DNA of 41,638 nucleotides from Fibrobacteria bacterium (lineage in GTDB: Bacteria; Fibrobacterota; Fibrobacteria; UBA11236), in contig JAJNBB010000017.1 of NCBI GenBank assembly GCA_021155885.1, positions 1 through 41,638 of the forward strand, given 5' to 3'. The notes beneath the pieces were generated by a model. That model was not told where the DNA came from. It was given only the letters and a program-made list of their open reading frames with translations, and did no database searches. Each line of letters begins with the position of its first letter. Position 1 is the stretch's first letter. Both the position numbers and the translations under genes were made by a program. Shown one piece after another: positions 26,164-34,698 of the stretch.

Positions 26164-27291
26164 CTATCCCCGCGCATCCTCGTAGAGTTCCTCGAGGCGG
26201 AGGATCTCGCGGTTCACGTCGTGATCCGCCATCACCTTGGCGCGGCCGGCGCGGCCCATCGCCCCCCAGCGTTCCGCCTCCCCGGCGGCTTGGAGGACCA
26301 GGCCCGCCAGCGACTCGGCGTCGCCCTCGGGGGCCAGCCAGGAACTTTCTCCCGGAACCGTGACGTAGGGAATGTCGGCATGCGCCGTCGACAGGATGGG
26401 AAGCCCGCAGGCCTGCGCCTCGAGCAGCACCGTGGGCGCGCCTCCCTCGGAATCGCCGTCGCGCGCGACACGCGAGGGCTGCAGCAGCAAATCGTGCGTC
26501 TGCATGGCGGCGCGCATTTCGTCCAGGGTCCGGTACCCCTCGAAGTTCACCCGCGCTCCGATTCCCAGGCGCGCCGCCAGCGCTTCCAGCGAGGCGCGCA
26601 GCGGACCGTCCCCGATCACCCGCAACTCCCACGGAAAGTCGATGCGCGCGTCCGCCAGGGCCCGCAGCCCCGTTTCGAGGCCCTTCTTCTCCACCAGCCT
26701 GCCCGTGAACAGAAGGCGGACGGGACGGTTGCCGTCCCAGCTTCTTTCGCGGAAGGGATAATCGGAGGGGTCGATCGCGATGCGCTGGATGTGGACCTTT
26801 TCGGGCGAGGCGCCCAGGTCGATCAGCCTCCGCCGAAGCGCGGGCCCCTCGGCGAGCAGGAAGCGCGCCTGGGCGAACAGTTCGCGGTAGCCGGCGCGCG
26901 CGCGGCGCAGGAAGGCCGCCTGGGAAACGTCGGATCCGTAAAAGCTGACGAGCAGCGGCTTGCCGAGTTCACGCGCGAACCCGCGCGTCACGAGGGCGCG
27001 AAAACCCTTGTGGACATGGGTCACGGCGATGTCGCTTCCCCGCAGCGCCGCGGCGGCGCCGGGGTAACGGACCGGTGCGTACGAGCCCGCGAGCAGGGCC
27101 CACGCCTTCGACGACAGCGACCGGACGGGAGGGAAGTCGGTGAAGGCCCCCCCGGGCAGGGGGAACGCGTCCAGGTTTTCCATCTTGTCGGCCATCACCA
27201 GCGGGGGGAAGCGCCGCAGCTTGCGCAGCGCCTGCCAGATGAAGGTTTCCGTGCGCGGCAGGTAGGAGTCGAGGAGATGGAGGGAGCGCAT
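26164..27291 (-). CDS. GT4-type glycosyltransferase (WcaL-like)
   Basis: A 375-residue GT-B glycosyltransferase. The N-terminal part has YLPRTETFIWQALRKL, a start typical of colanic-acid/exopolysaccharide transferases, and VHKGFRAL. The C-terminal group-1 domain has RLLFTGRLVEKKGLETGLRAL, VIGDGPLRASLE, VNFEGYRTLDEM, and the acidic donor-binding segment EGGAPTVLLEAQACGLPILST. It probably transfers a sugar from a nucleotide-sugar donor during cell-surface polysaccharide synthesis; the sugar is unknown. No other polysaccharide gene is adjacent. The start ATG 27291 has no Shine-Dalgarno, because heptamer array C begins 10 bp upstream. Confidence 0.85.
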   Translation of the reverse strand: MRSLHLLDSYLPRTETFIWQALRKLRRFPPLVMADKMENLDAFPLPGGAFTDFPPVRSLSSKAWALLAGSYAPVRYPGAAAALRGSDIAVTHVHKGFRALVTRGFARELGKPLLVSFYGSDVSQAAFLRRARAGYRELFAQARFLLAEGPALRRRLIDLGASPEKVHIQRIAIDPSDYPFRERSWDGNRPVRLLFTGRLVEKKGLETGLRALADARIDFPWELRVIGDGPLRASLEALAARLGIGARVNFEGYRTLDEMRAAMQTHDLLLQPSRVARDGDSEGGAPTVLLEAQACGLPILSTAHADIPYVTVPGESSWLAPEGDAESLAGLVLQAAGEAERWGAMGRAGRAKVMADHDVNREILRLEELYEDARG

Positions 27292-27297
27292 GATTAA

Positions 27298-27391
<94 letters not shown>

Positions 27392-27398
27392 TTCCCTG

Positions 27399-27599
27399 TC
27401 ACCCTCCGCCCATGAACTTGACGATTTCCACGCGGTCTCCCTCGCCCAATTCGATGCGGTCGTATTCATTTTTTTGCGGGACCCGCAAATTGTACTCGAC
27501 CACCACGGTTTCGGGTTTGAGCTTGTGCAGGGACAGCAGGCCGGAGAGCGTCAAGGGCGCCGTGATCTCGGCCAAGGCCCCGTTTAACTGGATTTTCAT
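27399..27599 (-). CDS. thiS: Sulfur carrier protein ThiS
   Basis: A 66-residue beta-grasp protein from ATG 27599 (MKIQLNGALAEI). A second ATG at 27608 would add three residues. It has the hydrophobic TLSGLLSLHKLKPETVVVEYN core and the ERVE-type EGDRVEIVKFMGGG end. The C-terminal Gly-Gly is the thiocarboxylation site used to donate sulfur for the thiazole of thiamine; a third Gly is present, as in some ThiS. MoaD-like or other carriers share the fold, but the VVEYN and GEGDRVEIV pattern favours ThiS. No other thi gene is in the window. Confidence 0.85.
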   Translation of the reverse strand: MKIQLNGALAEITAPLTLSGLLSLHKLKPETVVVEYNLRVPQKNEYDRIELGEGDRVEIVKFMGGG

Positions 27600-27608
27600 A
27601 GCCCGCAT

Positions 27609-27614
27609 AAAATA
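27609..27614 (-). promoter_or_regulatory. -10-like box before thiS
   Basis: TATTTT on the minus strand with a 9-nt gap to ATG 27599 and none to ATG 27608. This favours the 27599 start with an almost leaderless transcript. Confidence 0.35.
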
Positions 27615-27695
27615 CGCATTAACGGCGAAATCATCCTAAATTTCCGTAAAACCCAGAATTTCGACCCTTCCAGTTATTTCAGGAATCCGACCGCC

Positions 27696-30389
27696 ATGGA
27701 AAGCCGCTACTCCCCGCAAGACATCGAATCCAGGTGGTATGCCGCCTGGGAAAAAGCGCGCGCTTTCGAGCCCGCCGGGCACGGCGAAAACGGGGACAAG
27801 CCGTTCACCATCGTGATCCCGCCGCCGAACGTGACGGGCGCGCTGCACATGGGGCACGCGCTCAACAACACCCTCCAGGACGTTTTGATCCGCTTCAAGC
27901 GCCTGCAGGGCTACAAGACGCTCTGGCAACCCGGCGTCGACCACGCGGGCATCGCCACGCAAAGCGTGGTGGAGCGCATGCTGCAGAAGGACGGCGTCAG
28001 CAAGCACGACCTCGGCCGCGAGAAATTCGTCGACCGCATCTGGGAATGGAAGCGGGAATACGGCGGGCGCATCGTCGGCCAGCTCAAGCGCCTGGGCTGT
28101 TCGTGCGACTGGTCCCGCGAGCGCTTCACCATGGACGAGGGGCTTTCCCGCGCGGTCCGCGAGGTGTTCGTGCGCCTGCACGACGACGGCCTGATCTACC
28201 GCGGCGCGCGGCTCGTGAACTGGAGCCCCGCGCTGCAGACCGCCCTCGCCGACGAGGAAGTCGAGAACAAGGAAAGCAAGGGCCACTTCTGGTCGATCCG
28301 CTACGCGCTGGAGGACGACCCGGCCCAGGGCATCGTCGTGTCGACCACCCGGCCGGAGACCTTGTTCGGCGACGTGGCCGTGGCCGTGCACGCCGAGGAC
28401 GAACGCTACAAGCACCTCATCGGCAGGAACGTCCTGATCCCGGTCATAGGCCGCCCCATCCCCGTGATCGCGGACGAGCACGCCGATCCCGAAAAGGGAA
28501 CCGGCGCGGTGAAGATCACGCCCGCGCACGACTTCAACGACTACGAGGTCGGCCTGCGCCACGGCCTCAAGCCCGTGGTGGTGATGAACCTCGACACCAC
28601 CCTGAACCACCACGCCGGCCCCTACGCGGGCATGAAGCGCTTCGACGCGCGCAAGAAGCTGGTGAAGGACCTCGAGGAAAGCGGGCAGCTGGTCGCGGTG
28701 GAAGACCGCATGGTCTCGCTGCCCCTGTGCTACCGCTCCGGCGACGTCGTGGAGCCCACTCTGCTCGCGCAGTGGTACGTGAAGATGGCGCCGCTGGCCG
28801 ACCTCGCCCTCGACGCGGTCGAGCCCGGGGCTCCGGGCGACAAGGCCGTGCGCTTCGTGCCCGACCGCTACGTGAAGACCTACAGGCAGTGGCTGGAGCC
28901 GCGCCGCGACTGGTGCATCTCGCGCCAGCTGTGGTGGGGCCACCAGATCCCGGTTTGGTACGTGGCGTCCGAAACCGGCGGCAAGGTCATGGACTCCACG
29001 CCGTACGTGGTGGCGCGCACCGAAGAGGAAGCCAGGACGCAGGCGCAGGCCCGGTTCGGATCCGGCTGCGTCCTGAAGCAGGAAGAGGACGTGCTCGACA
29101 CCTGGTTCTCGAGCGGGCTGTGGCCCTTCTCCACCCTCGGCTGGCCCGAGAAAACGAAGGAGCTGGACACCTTTTATCCCACCGACGTGCTGATCACCGC
29201 GCGCGACATCATCTACTTCTGGGTGGCGCGCATGGTGTTCTCGGGGATCAAGTTCCTGGGCAAGGCGCCGTTCCATACCGTCTACATCCACGGCACCATC
29301 CTCGACGAGAAGGGCCAGCGGATGAGCAAGTCGAAGGGCAACGGCATCGACCCGATCGAGATGATCGAGAAGTTCGGCGCCGACGCGGTGCGCTTCGCCC
29401 TGCTGACCTTGACCACCGAGGGGCAGGACATCAAGCTTTCGCCCACCAAGTTCGAGGGCGGCCGCAACTTCGCCAACAAGCTGTGGAACGCCGTGCGCTT
29501 CGTCCACCCCCACCTTCCGGCCGCGGCTCCGTCGCTTGACGGCCTCGAGCTCTCGCTCGCCGACCGCTGGATCCTGAAACGGACGAACGAGCTTATCCTC
29601 GGCGTAAGCGACAACCTCGAGGCACTGCGCTTCTCCGATGCGGCGCAGGTTCTCTATCGCTTCACCTGGGACGATTTCTGCTCCACCTACCTCGAGATCC
29701 GCAAGAAGGATATCACCGGGGAGGACGGTCCGGCGAAGCGCGCGGCCGTGACCGTTTTCCAGGCCGTCCTCAAGGATCTGATCGCGGTTCTACACCCCTT
29801 CATGCCCTTCATTACCGAAGAAATCCGGGAAGCGCTCGGAGAAAAGAACCTGCTTATCACCGGTCGATGGCCGGCCCTCCGCGAGGTCCCCCGGGATTTT
29901 ACGTTCACGGCGGAAGACCAACGCGCGATCGAGGGAGTCCTTTCGGTAGTCAGTATCGTTCGCCAAATTCGCGCTAGCTACGCCCTGCCTCCCCTGCAAG
30001 GCCTGGATGTACGGGTTCAACTGGATGACGCGAATTTCGCCGCAGCGCTCCGTGCGCATAAGGAAATCGTAACCGGGTTGGAAAAGATCGGAACCCTGGA
30101 GTTCGGTGCGGAAAAAACGAAGCCCTCCTTCTCGGCCTCTTCGCTCATTCCGGGCGGCAAGGTGTACGTGCTGCTGGAGGGCCTGCTCGACCCCGCTGCG
30201 GAGAAGGCGCGCCTCTCGAAGGAACTCGACAAGGCGCGCGGCTTCGTGACGGCGCAGGAGAACAAGCTGAAGAACGAAAAGTTCGTCGGCAGCGCCCCGG
30301 CGGACGTCGTGGAAGCGGAGCGCGAGAAGCTCCGGACCCAGATCGAGCGCGCCGCCAAGCTCGCGGAAGACCTGAAGGACCTCGGCTAA
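27696..30389 (+). CDS. valS: Valyl-tRNA synthetase
   Basis: An 897-residue class I synthetase that charges tRNA-Val. It has the PPPNVTGALHMGHAL segment with the HIGH-type motif (about 44-58), the CP1 editing domain (STTRPETLFGDVAV, GTGAVKITPAHDFNDYEVG), DTWFSSGLWPFSTLGWP, the KMSKS motif in QRMSKSKGN (about 544), an anticodon-binding domain (WDDFCSTYLEI), and a C-terminal coiled-coil arm typical of ValS (about 825-897). AGGAA at 27681-27685 may be its ribosome-binding site. It is followed 10 bp later by a hydrolase gene. Codon use in about 29,590-30,150 is visibly less G/C-biased than on either side. Confidence 0.98.
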   Translation: MESRYSPQDIESRWYAAWEKARAFEPAGHGENGDKPFTIVIPPPNVTGALHMGHALNNTLQDVLIRFKRLQGYKTLWQPGVDHAGIATQSVVERMLQKDGVSKHDLGREKFVDRIWEWKREYGGRIVGQLKRLGCSCDWSRERFTMDEGLSRAVREVFVRLHDDGLIYRGARLVNWSPALQTALADEEVENKESKGHFWSIRYALEDDPAQGIVVSTTRPETLFGDVAVAVHAEDERYKHLIGRNVLIPVIGRPIPVIADEHADPEKGTGAVKITPAHDFNDYEVGLRHGLKPVVVMNLDTTLNHHAGPYAGMKRFDARKKLVKDLEESGQLVAVEDRMVSLPLCYRSGDVVEPTLLAQWYVKMAPLADLALDAVEPGAPGDKAVRFVPDRYVKTYRQWLEPRRDWCISRQLWWGHQIPVWYVASETGGKVMDSTPYVVARTEEEARTQAQARFGSGCVLKQEEDVLDTWFSSGLWPFSTLGWPEKTKELDTFYPTDVLITARDIIYFWVARMVFSGIKFLGKAPFHTVYIHGTILDEKGQRMSKSKGNGIDPIEMIEKFGADAVRFALLTLTTEGQDIKLSPTKFEGGRNFANKLWNAVRFVHPHLPAAAPSLDGLELSLADRWILKRTNELILGVSDNLEALRFSDAAQVLYRFTWDDFCSTYLEIRKKDITGEDGPAKRAAVTVFQAVLKDLIAVLHPFMPFITEEIREALGEKNLLITGRWPALREVPRDFTFTAEDQRAIEGVLSVVSIVRQIRASYALPPLQGLDVRVQLDDANFAAALRAHKEIVTGLEKIGTLEFGAEKTKPSFSASSLIPGGKVYVLLEGLLDPAAEKARLSKELDKARGFVTAQENKLKNEKFVGSAPADVVEAEREKLRTQIERAAKLAEDLKDLG

Positions 30390-30399
30390 GAATACGCCC

Positions 30400-31440
30400 A
30401 TGCTGCAGAAGTTTCTCGCCTCCTTCGGGAAATACCGCAACAACTATACGGACAGCAATCCGAGCATGCGGCACCTATTGCGGTGGGTGCTCACCCGCAC
30501 GGCGCCGCCCAAGGCGAGGCCCTGCCCGCTGACGCCCAACGACCCCGCGGGCCTCGCCGCCAACCGCGCGCGGCCGACCCTCACCTGGATCGGGCACTCG
30601 ACCTTCCTCATCCAGCTCGAGGGCCTGAACTTCATCACCGACCCGATCTTCACCGAACGGGCCTCTCCCGTGTACTTCGCGGGCCCCAAGCGCGTCACGC
30701 CCGTCGGCCTCGCGCTCGAGGACCTCCCCCCCCTCGACGTCGTGCTGATCTCCCACAACCACCACGACCACCTCAACGAATACTCCGTGCGCGCGATCCT
30801 CGCCCGCCAGCGGGAAAACCCCCCGTTGTTCGTGGTGCCCGCGGGCCTGGGCAAGTGGTTCCGGCGCCGCGGCTTCCCGCGCGTGGCCGAACTCGACTGG
30901 TGGGAATCGGTGGATTCCGCGGCCTTCGGGAGCCTGGCCGGCCTGAAAATCCACGCGGTCCCCGTCCAGCATTGGAGTCAGCGCGTCGCGCTGTTCGTCA
31001 ACCACTCGCGCTGGCTGGGCTTCATCGTCGAGGGCCGGGGCGGCAAGCTGTTCTTCCCGGGCGACACCGGGTATTCGCGGGACTTCGCGGACATCCGCAA
31101 GCGTCTCGGCCCCGTGTCGGTGGCCCTGCTCCCGATCGGCGCCTACGAGCCCGAATGGTTCATGCGGCCCATGCACACCAACCCCGAGGAGGCGGCGCGC
31201 ATCCATAAGGACCTCGACGCGAAGCTGTCGGTAGCCATGCACTGGGGCACGTTCGCCTTGACGGACGAGCCCTTCGAGGAGCCGCCGCTGCGCTTTCGCA
31301 AGGCCATGCGCGAACAGGGCGCGGCGGAAAACGAGTTCTGGGTCATGGGCCACGGCGAAACGCGCGGCCTGGAAAACGTGTGGAACGCCGGGGATAACGC
31401 TCGCACGACGAATCACATCGACGAGGATCTGGGCGCGTAG
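30400..31440 (+). CDS. Metallo-beta-lactamase-fold hydrolase (NAPE-PLD-like)
   Basis: A 346-residue protein of the group that includes N-acyl phosphatidylethanolamine phospholipase D. Metal-binding motifs are WIGHSTFLIQ, SHNHHDHL (HxHxDH), a histidine in VPVQHWSQR, the aspartate in FPGDTGYS, and the final histidine in AMHWGTFALTDEP. The PIGAYEPEWFM segment is characteristic of this subgroup. No signal peptide was seen. It could hydrolyse a phosphodiester or other lipid-like substrate; the true substrate is unknown. It lies 10 bp after valS and may be co-transcribed. Confidence 0.85.
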   Translation: MLQKFLASFGKYRNNYTDSNPSMRHLLRWVLTRTAPPKARPCPLTPNDPAGLAANRARPTLTWIGHSTFLIQLEGLNFITDPIFTERASPVYFAGPKRVTPVGLALEDLPPLDVVLISHNHHDHLNEYSVRAILARQRENPPLFVVPAGLGKWFRRRGFPRVAELDWWESVDSAAFGSLAGLKIHAVPVQHWSQRVALFVNHSRWLGFIVEGRGGKLFFPGDTGYSRDFADIRKRLGPVSVALLPIGAYEPEWFMRPMHTNPEEAARIHKDLDAKLSVAMHWGTFALTDEPFEEPPLRFRKAMREQGAAENEFWVMGHGETRGLENVWNAGDNARTTNHIDEDLGA

Positions 31441-31481
31441 GTCGCGTGTTCCGTACGGTCGACCGCGCCGCTGCCCGCGTC

Positions 31482-32306
31482 ATGAAACCTTTCCGCGCCC
31501 GCCGAATCCTGATATTGGGGCTCGCGCTCTGTCTGACCGATGCGCCGGGGCTGGAGCCGAAGATCCGAAGCGCCTATTTGTCCTTAGCCCACCGCTTCAA
31601 TCAGGATCTGGCCGGCCGCTTTCCGTTCGGGAGCCGTGACAAGCCGGACGCCTCCGCGGCGGGCACATGCGCCTTCCTGCGCGACAAGGCCCCCTCAGTT
31701 CCATTTCTCGAAGAGGCCCTGAGGCAAGAAAGGGACAGCGTTCCGGGGCTCGATCCGGCCATTTGGTTCCTGGCGAATATCCGGGAGGCCGCCCAGTATC
31801 TGGAGCATTACTGCACCGCCGCCGGACGCACGGCGCGCGTGACCTTCCTGGCGCTGCCTGAACGTTCGCGAGGCGCCGAGCAACTCACAAACTGGACGAT
31901 GCGCGGCCGCACGCAAAGGGCTTCGTACCCCAATGGCTTTACATCCTTTGCGTGGAATTCCTCGGACCCCCTGGTCCTGGAATGGACATGGGCCGCTCAT
32001 TCGCCCTGGAGACCGCTTTCAAGCTCTCGCAGGGCATGGGGGAATGCAACGGCAACCTTCTCTTTCCCGGGACCTTGGGCCTGGCTGCGCCTGATGAACG
32101 ACGATGCTTTTCAATCCTACGATTCCACCGGCGCACTGATGCGCTTTAGGATTCCCGTCTTTCAGAAAACGGACACGTCCCGCGTCGCGCATATCGATAC
32201 CTTATGGGCGCGCCTGCGCCTGGAATTCCAGGTTCCCGCTACGGCGGCATTCAAGGAAAGCGGCCGCCCGAAGGAGTTTCCTCGACAGGCGCCCTGGCTG
32301 CCCTAG
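31482..32306 (+). CDS. Exported protein resembling the TssM/IcmF C-terminal domain
   Basis: A 274-residue protein from ATG 31482 (MKPFRARRILILGLALCL); a GTG at 31446 is the longer alternative. It begins with a signal peptide-like segment. The body keeps landmarks of the periplasmic C-terminal part of the type VI secretion protein TssM/IcmF: FNQDLAGRFPFGS, an acidic DAS segment, a basic-aromatic stretch (WTMRGRTQRASYPNG), LVLEWTW, and FPGPWAWLRLM. The ATPase and membrane parts of TssM are absent, and no other type VI gene is in the window. It may be a stand-alone relative or a remnant. Its stop overlaps that of the converging small gene. Confidence 0.55.
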   Translation: MKPFRARRILILGLALCLTDAPGLEPKIRSAYLSLAHRFNQDLAGRFPFGSRDKPDASAAGTCAFLRDKAPSVPFLEEALRQERDSVPGLDPAIWFLANIREAAQYLEHYCTAAGRTARVTFLALPERSRGAEQLTNWTMRGRTQRASYPNGFTSFAWNSSDPLVLEWTWAAHSPWRPLSSSRRAWGNATATFSFPGPWAWLRLMNDDAFQSYDSTGALMRFRIPVFQKTDTSRVAHIDTLWARLRLEFQVPATAAFKESGRPKEFPRQAPWLP

Positions 32307-32485
32307 TGCCGGCCCTTTTCCCGCTGCGACTTGTCGTGGTCGGGAAAACGCTGGTTCAGCCAGGCCTTCGAGCCCTGGTCGGCCCGGGGACCAAGCTTGC
32401 CTTCCAACTCATGATTCTTGTGAAGCGGCTTTTCGCTGACGGGCTTTTTCCCGGCTGAAAGTTCGTCGCTGGTCTTCTTCGGCAT
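32303..32485 (-). CDS. 60-residue hydrophilic protein of unknown function
   Basis: I do not recognise it. The product is MPKKTSDELSAGKKP... with many Lys, Glu, Asp, His and Pro and no hydrophobic core, so it is probably unstructured. The start is ATG 32485, because AAGGAGG lies just upstream. A longer in-frame ATG at 32509 would lie before that site. A very good -10 box, TATACT, is 24 nt before the ATG. The clean promoter and ribosome-binding site argue that it is a real, well-expressed gene. Its TAG stop overlaps the stop of the TssM-like gene in the four bases CTAG (32303-32306). Confidence 0.7.
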   Translation of the reverse strand: MPKKTSDELSAGKKPVSEKPLHKNHELEGKLGPRADQGSKAWLNQRFPDHDKSQREKGRH

Positions 32486-32490
32486 GTGGA

Positions 32491-32515
32491 CCTCCTTGGG
32501 TGCATCCATAGTATA
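32491..32515 (-). promoter_or_regulatory. Promoter -10 and ribosome-binding site of the small gene
   Basis: On the minus strand TATACT (32510-32515) matches the -10 consensus at five of six positions, and AAGGAGG (32491-32497) is a near-perfect Shine-Dalgarno 5 nt before ATG 32485. The predicted leader is about 18 nt. Confidence 0.6.
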
Positions 32516-32573
32516 CGATGCCGGGAGAACGGGAATACAGCCGTGACGGAAGTTTGACCCGGATTTGCGCGGG

Positions 32574-34625
32574 TTACAGCAAACTCACCGGATCCCGGTC
32601 CATCCTGAGCTTCACACCCTTGGGCATCTCCGCCTGCATCAATTCCTGCCCCTGCTCGGCGAGCCACTGCAGCTGGTTCGGGTAGTCCCCCTTGACGAGG
32701 ATGTGCAACCGCCAGTCGTTGCGGATCTTTTTGAGCGCCGCGTAGGCGGGCCCCAGCACTTCGGCATGCGCCTGGGGCGCCAGGGATTTCACGATCGTCG
32801 CGAAGCGCTCCATCGCGGCGCGCACGGCCTCTTCCTTCGGCCCCTGCATCTCGCAGAGCAGCAGGCGCCGGAACGGCGGGTATCCCAGGTCCTTGCGGTT
32901 TTCGATTTCGGACCGGAAGAAGCCGGCGTAGTCGTGGCTCAGGGAGTACTGCAACAGCGCGCTTTCGGGCCGAAAGGTCTGCAAAAAGACGAGCCCCTGG
33001 CCGGCGTGGCGGCCCGCCCGTCCGGCGACCTGGGTGATGAGCTGGAACGCGCGCTCGCCGGCGCGGAAGTCGGCGATGTCGAGGCCCGCGTCGGCGTCGA
33101 GCACCCCGACCACGTTGACGCGGGGGAAATCATGCCCCTTGGCCACCATCTGGGTCCCGAGGAGGATGCGCGTTTCCCCGCGCCGGAACCGGTCGAGGAT
33201 GGCTTCGGTCTCCCCTACGCGGGCGGTGCTGTCGCGATCGAGCCGCTCCACCGGAACGCCTGGAAAAATCGTCCCGAGATATTCCTCCACCTTTTCCACG
33301 CCCTTGCCCGCGTCGGTGAACTCCGTGCCGCCGCACTTCTCGCACGCCGAAGCCAGCGCGGCGGTGAACCCGCAGTAATGGCACAGCAATTCCCCCGTGG
33401 ACCGGTGGTACACCAGCGACACGGCGCAGTAGGGACAGGTGCGCGGTTCCCCGCAATCCCGGCATACGCGCCTCGGCGAATACCCCCGCCGGTTCAGGAA
33501 CAGGATCGCCTGCTCCCCCCGGTCCAACGCCTGCTGGACGGCGTCGCGCAGGGGGATGGAGAGAAGCTGGTGACCTTGCAGGGCGATCTGCTCCTTCATG
33601 TCGACGATGCGGACGTCGGGAAGGGAAGCCGCGGTGGCGCGTTCTTTCAATTCCACCAGATCGTATTTGCCGGCGAGCGCGGCCTGGTAGGACTCCAGCG
33701 AGGGCGTGGCGCTGCCGAGCACGACGGGACAGCCCGCCTGCCGCCCGCGGAAGAGGGCGAGGTCGCGCGCGTGGTAGCGCGGGGCCGGATCGCTTTGCTT
33801 GTAGCTGCCGTCGTGCTCCTCGTCCACTACGATCAGGCCCAGGTTTTCCATAGGCGCGAGGATGGCCGAGCGCGCGCCCACCACGATGTCGGCCTCGCCC
33901 GCGAAAAGCTTTTTCCACAGATCGCGCCGCTCGGGATCCGAAAGGCCGCTGTGGAAGGCGGGCACCTTGCGTCCGAGGAACGCCTCGAAGCGCCCGATGG
34001 TCTGGGGCGTGAGCGCGATTTCGGGAAGGAGGACCAATACGCGCTTGCCCGCGTCCAGCACGCGCCGCGCGAGATGCAGGTACACCAAGGTCTTGCCGCT
34101 GCCGGTGATGCCGTACAGCAGGAAGGTGCGGAACTCCGAAGGCGACAACGTCGCGGCCATGCGGTCGATCGCCTCCTGCTGGGCGGGAGTGGGCGTCAGG
34201 ATCGTTTCGGCCGCGGTCAGGACGGACTCCTTGCGCTTGACCTTCCTCTTAGGCGGGTGGAACAGGAACTTCGTGGCCGATTTGGGAAGCGCGGCCTGGA
34301 GGACGAGCGGAAGGGGCGTCAGGTAATAGCGGCTGATCCATCGGAGCAATTCGATCCACGAGGCGGGCACGCGCGCGCCTCCCTCCGAACCGGGGGCGAG
34401 GCGCGCGAGGGGTTTCACGGCGAAGGTCAATTCGGGCCATCCCGTCTCGACCACCACTCCGGGGACGAGCCGGTTCACCAGGGGCACCTCGACCACCGTG
34501 CCCGGCGTTAGGTCCTCGGCGGCGAACTCGCCCGCTCCGTACCAATACGCCTGGGGCATGCCCCCGCCGATCAGGACGAGGGCCTTCAGGGGGGCGGCGG
34601 GATCGAGGGGAGCGACAACATTCAC
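32574..34625 (-). CDS. priA: Primosomal protein N' (replication restart helicase)
   Basis: A 683-residue superfamily 2 DNA helicase that reloads the replisome at stalled forks. An N-terminal DNA-binding domain has TPGTVVEVPLVNRLVPGVV. The helicase core has Walker A GITGSGKT, LLPEIALTPQ, DEEHDGSYKQSD, and GSATPSLES. A zinc-binding insert with paired cysteines follows (CRDCGEPRTCPYC, LLCHYCG, CEKCGG). The C-terminal core has GTQMVAKGHDFPRVNVVGVLDAD and QVAGRAGR. It starts with GTG at 34625, 6 nt from a TATATA box. Confidence 0.97.
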   Translation of the reverse strand: MNVVAPLDPAAPLKALVLIGGGMPQAYWYGAGEFAAEDLTPGTVVEVPLVNRLVPGVVVETGWPELTFAVKPLARLAPGSEGGARVPASWIELLRWISRYYLTPLPLVLQAALPKSATKFLFHPPKRKVKRKESVLTAAETILTPTPAQQEAIDRMAATLSPSEFRTFLLYGITGSGKTLVYLHLARRVLDAGKRVLVLLPEIALTPQTIGRFEAFLGRKVPAFHSGLSDPERRDLWKKLFAGEADIVVGARSAILAPMENLGLIVVDEEHDGSYKQSDPAPRYHARDLALFRGRQAGCPVVLGSATPSLESYQAALAGKYDLVELKERATAASLPDVRIVDMKEQIALQGHQLLSIPLRDAVQQALDRGEQAILFLNRRGYSPRRVCRDCGEPRTCPYCAVSLVYHRSTGELLCHYCGFTAALASACEKCGGTEFTDAGKGVEKVEEYLGTIFPGVPVERLDRDSTARVGETEAILDRFRRGETRILLGTQMVAKGHDFPRVNVVGVLDADAGLDIADFRAGERAFQLITQVAGRAGRHAGQGLVFLQTFRPESALLQYSLSHDYAGFFRSEIENRKDLGYPPFRRLLLCEMQGPKEEAVRAAMERFATIVKSLAPQAHAEVLGPAYAALKKIRNDWRLHILVKGDYPNQLQWLAEQGQELMQAEMPKGVKLRMDRDPVSLL

Positions 34626-34631
34626 GGGGCG

Positions 34632-34637
34632 TATATA
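34632..34637 (-). promoter_or_regulatory. -10-like box, probable leaderless start of priA
   Basis: TATATA on the minus strand with a 6-nt gap to GTG 34625 and no Shine-Dalgarno. Confidence 0.4.
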
Positions 34638-34656
34638 GCTAGCTAAATCGCCTCAC

Positions 34657-34662
34657 TATATT
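34657..34662 (+). promoter_or_regulatory. -10 box of the lipoprotein operon
   Basis: TATATT, leaving a leader of about 30 nt that contains AGGAAT (34690-34695) before ATG 34699. It is divergent from the priA box 20 bp away. Confidence 0.4.
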
Positions 34663-34698
34663 TCCGCGCATCGGCCGCCCCGTTTTCCCAGGAATCCC

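Noticed and set aside
27600-27695. TPP riboswitch upstream of thiS
   Set aside because: The 96-bp gap is too short and AT-rich and lacks the conserved CTGAGA-type core on the minus strand.
27636-29513. Long minus-strand frame opposite valS (625 codons)
   Set aside because: Antisense shadow of valS; the product is His/Val/Asp/Arg low-complexity. The same applies to the long frames opposite ftsH (10176-12134), priA (32565-34511) and the MFS gene (2087-3619).
31482-32306. A type VI secretion cluster
   Set aside because: Only a TssM C-terminal-like protein is present; no other Tss component was found in the window.
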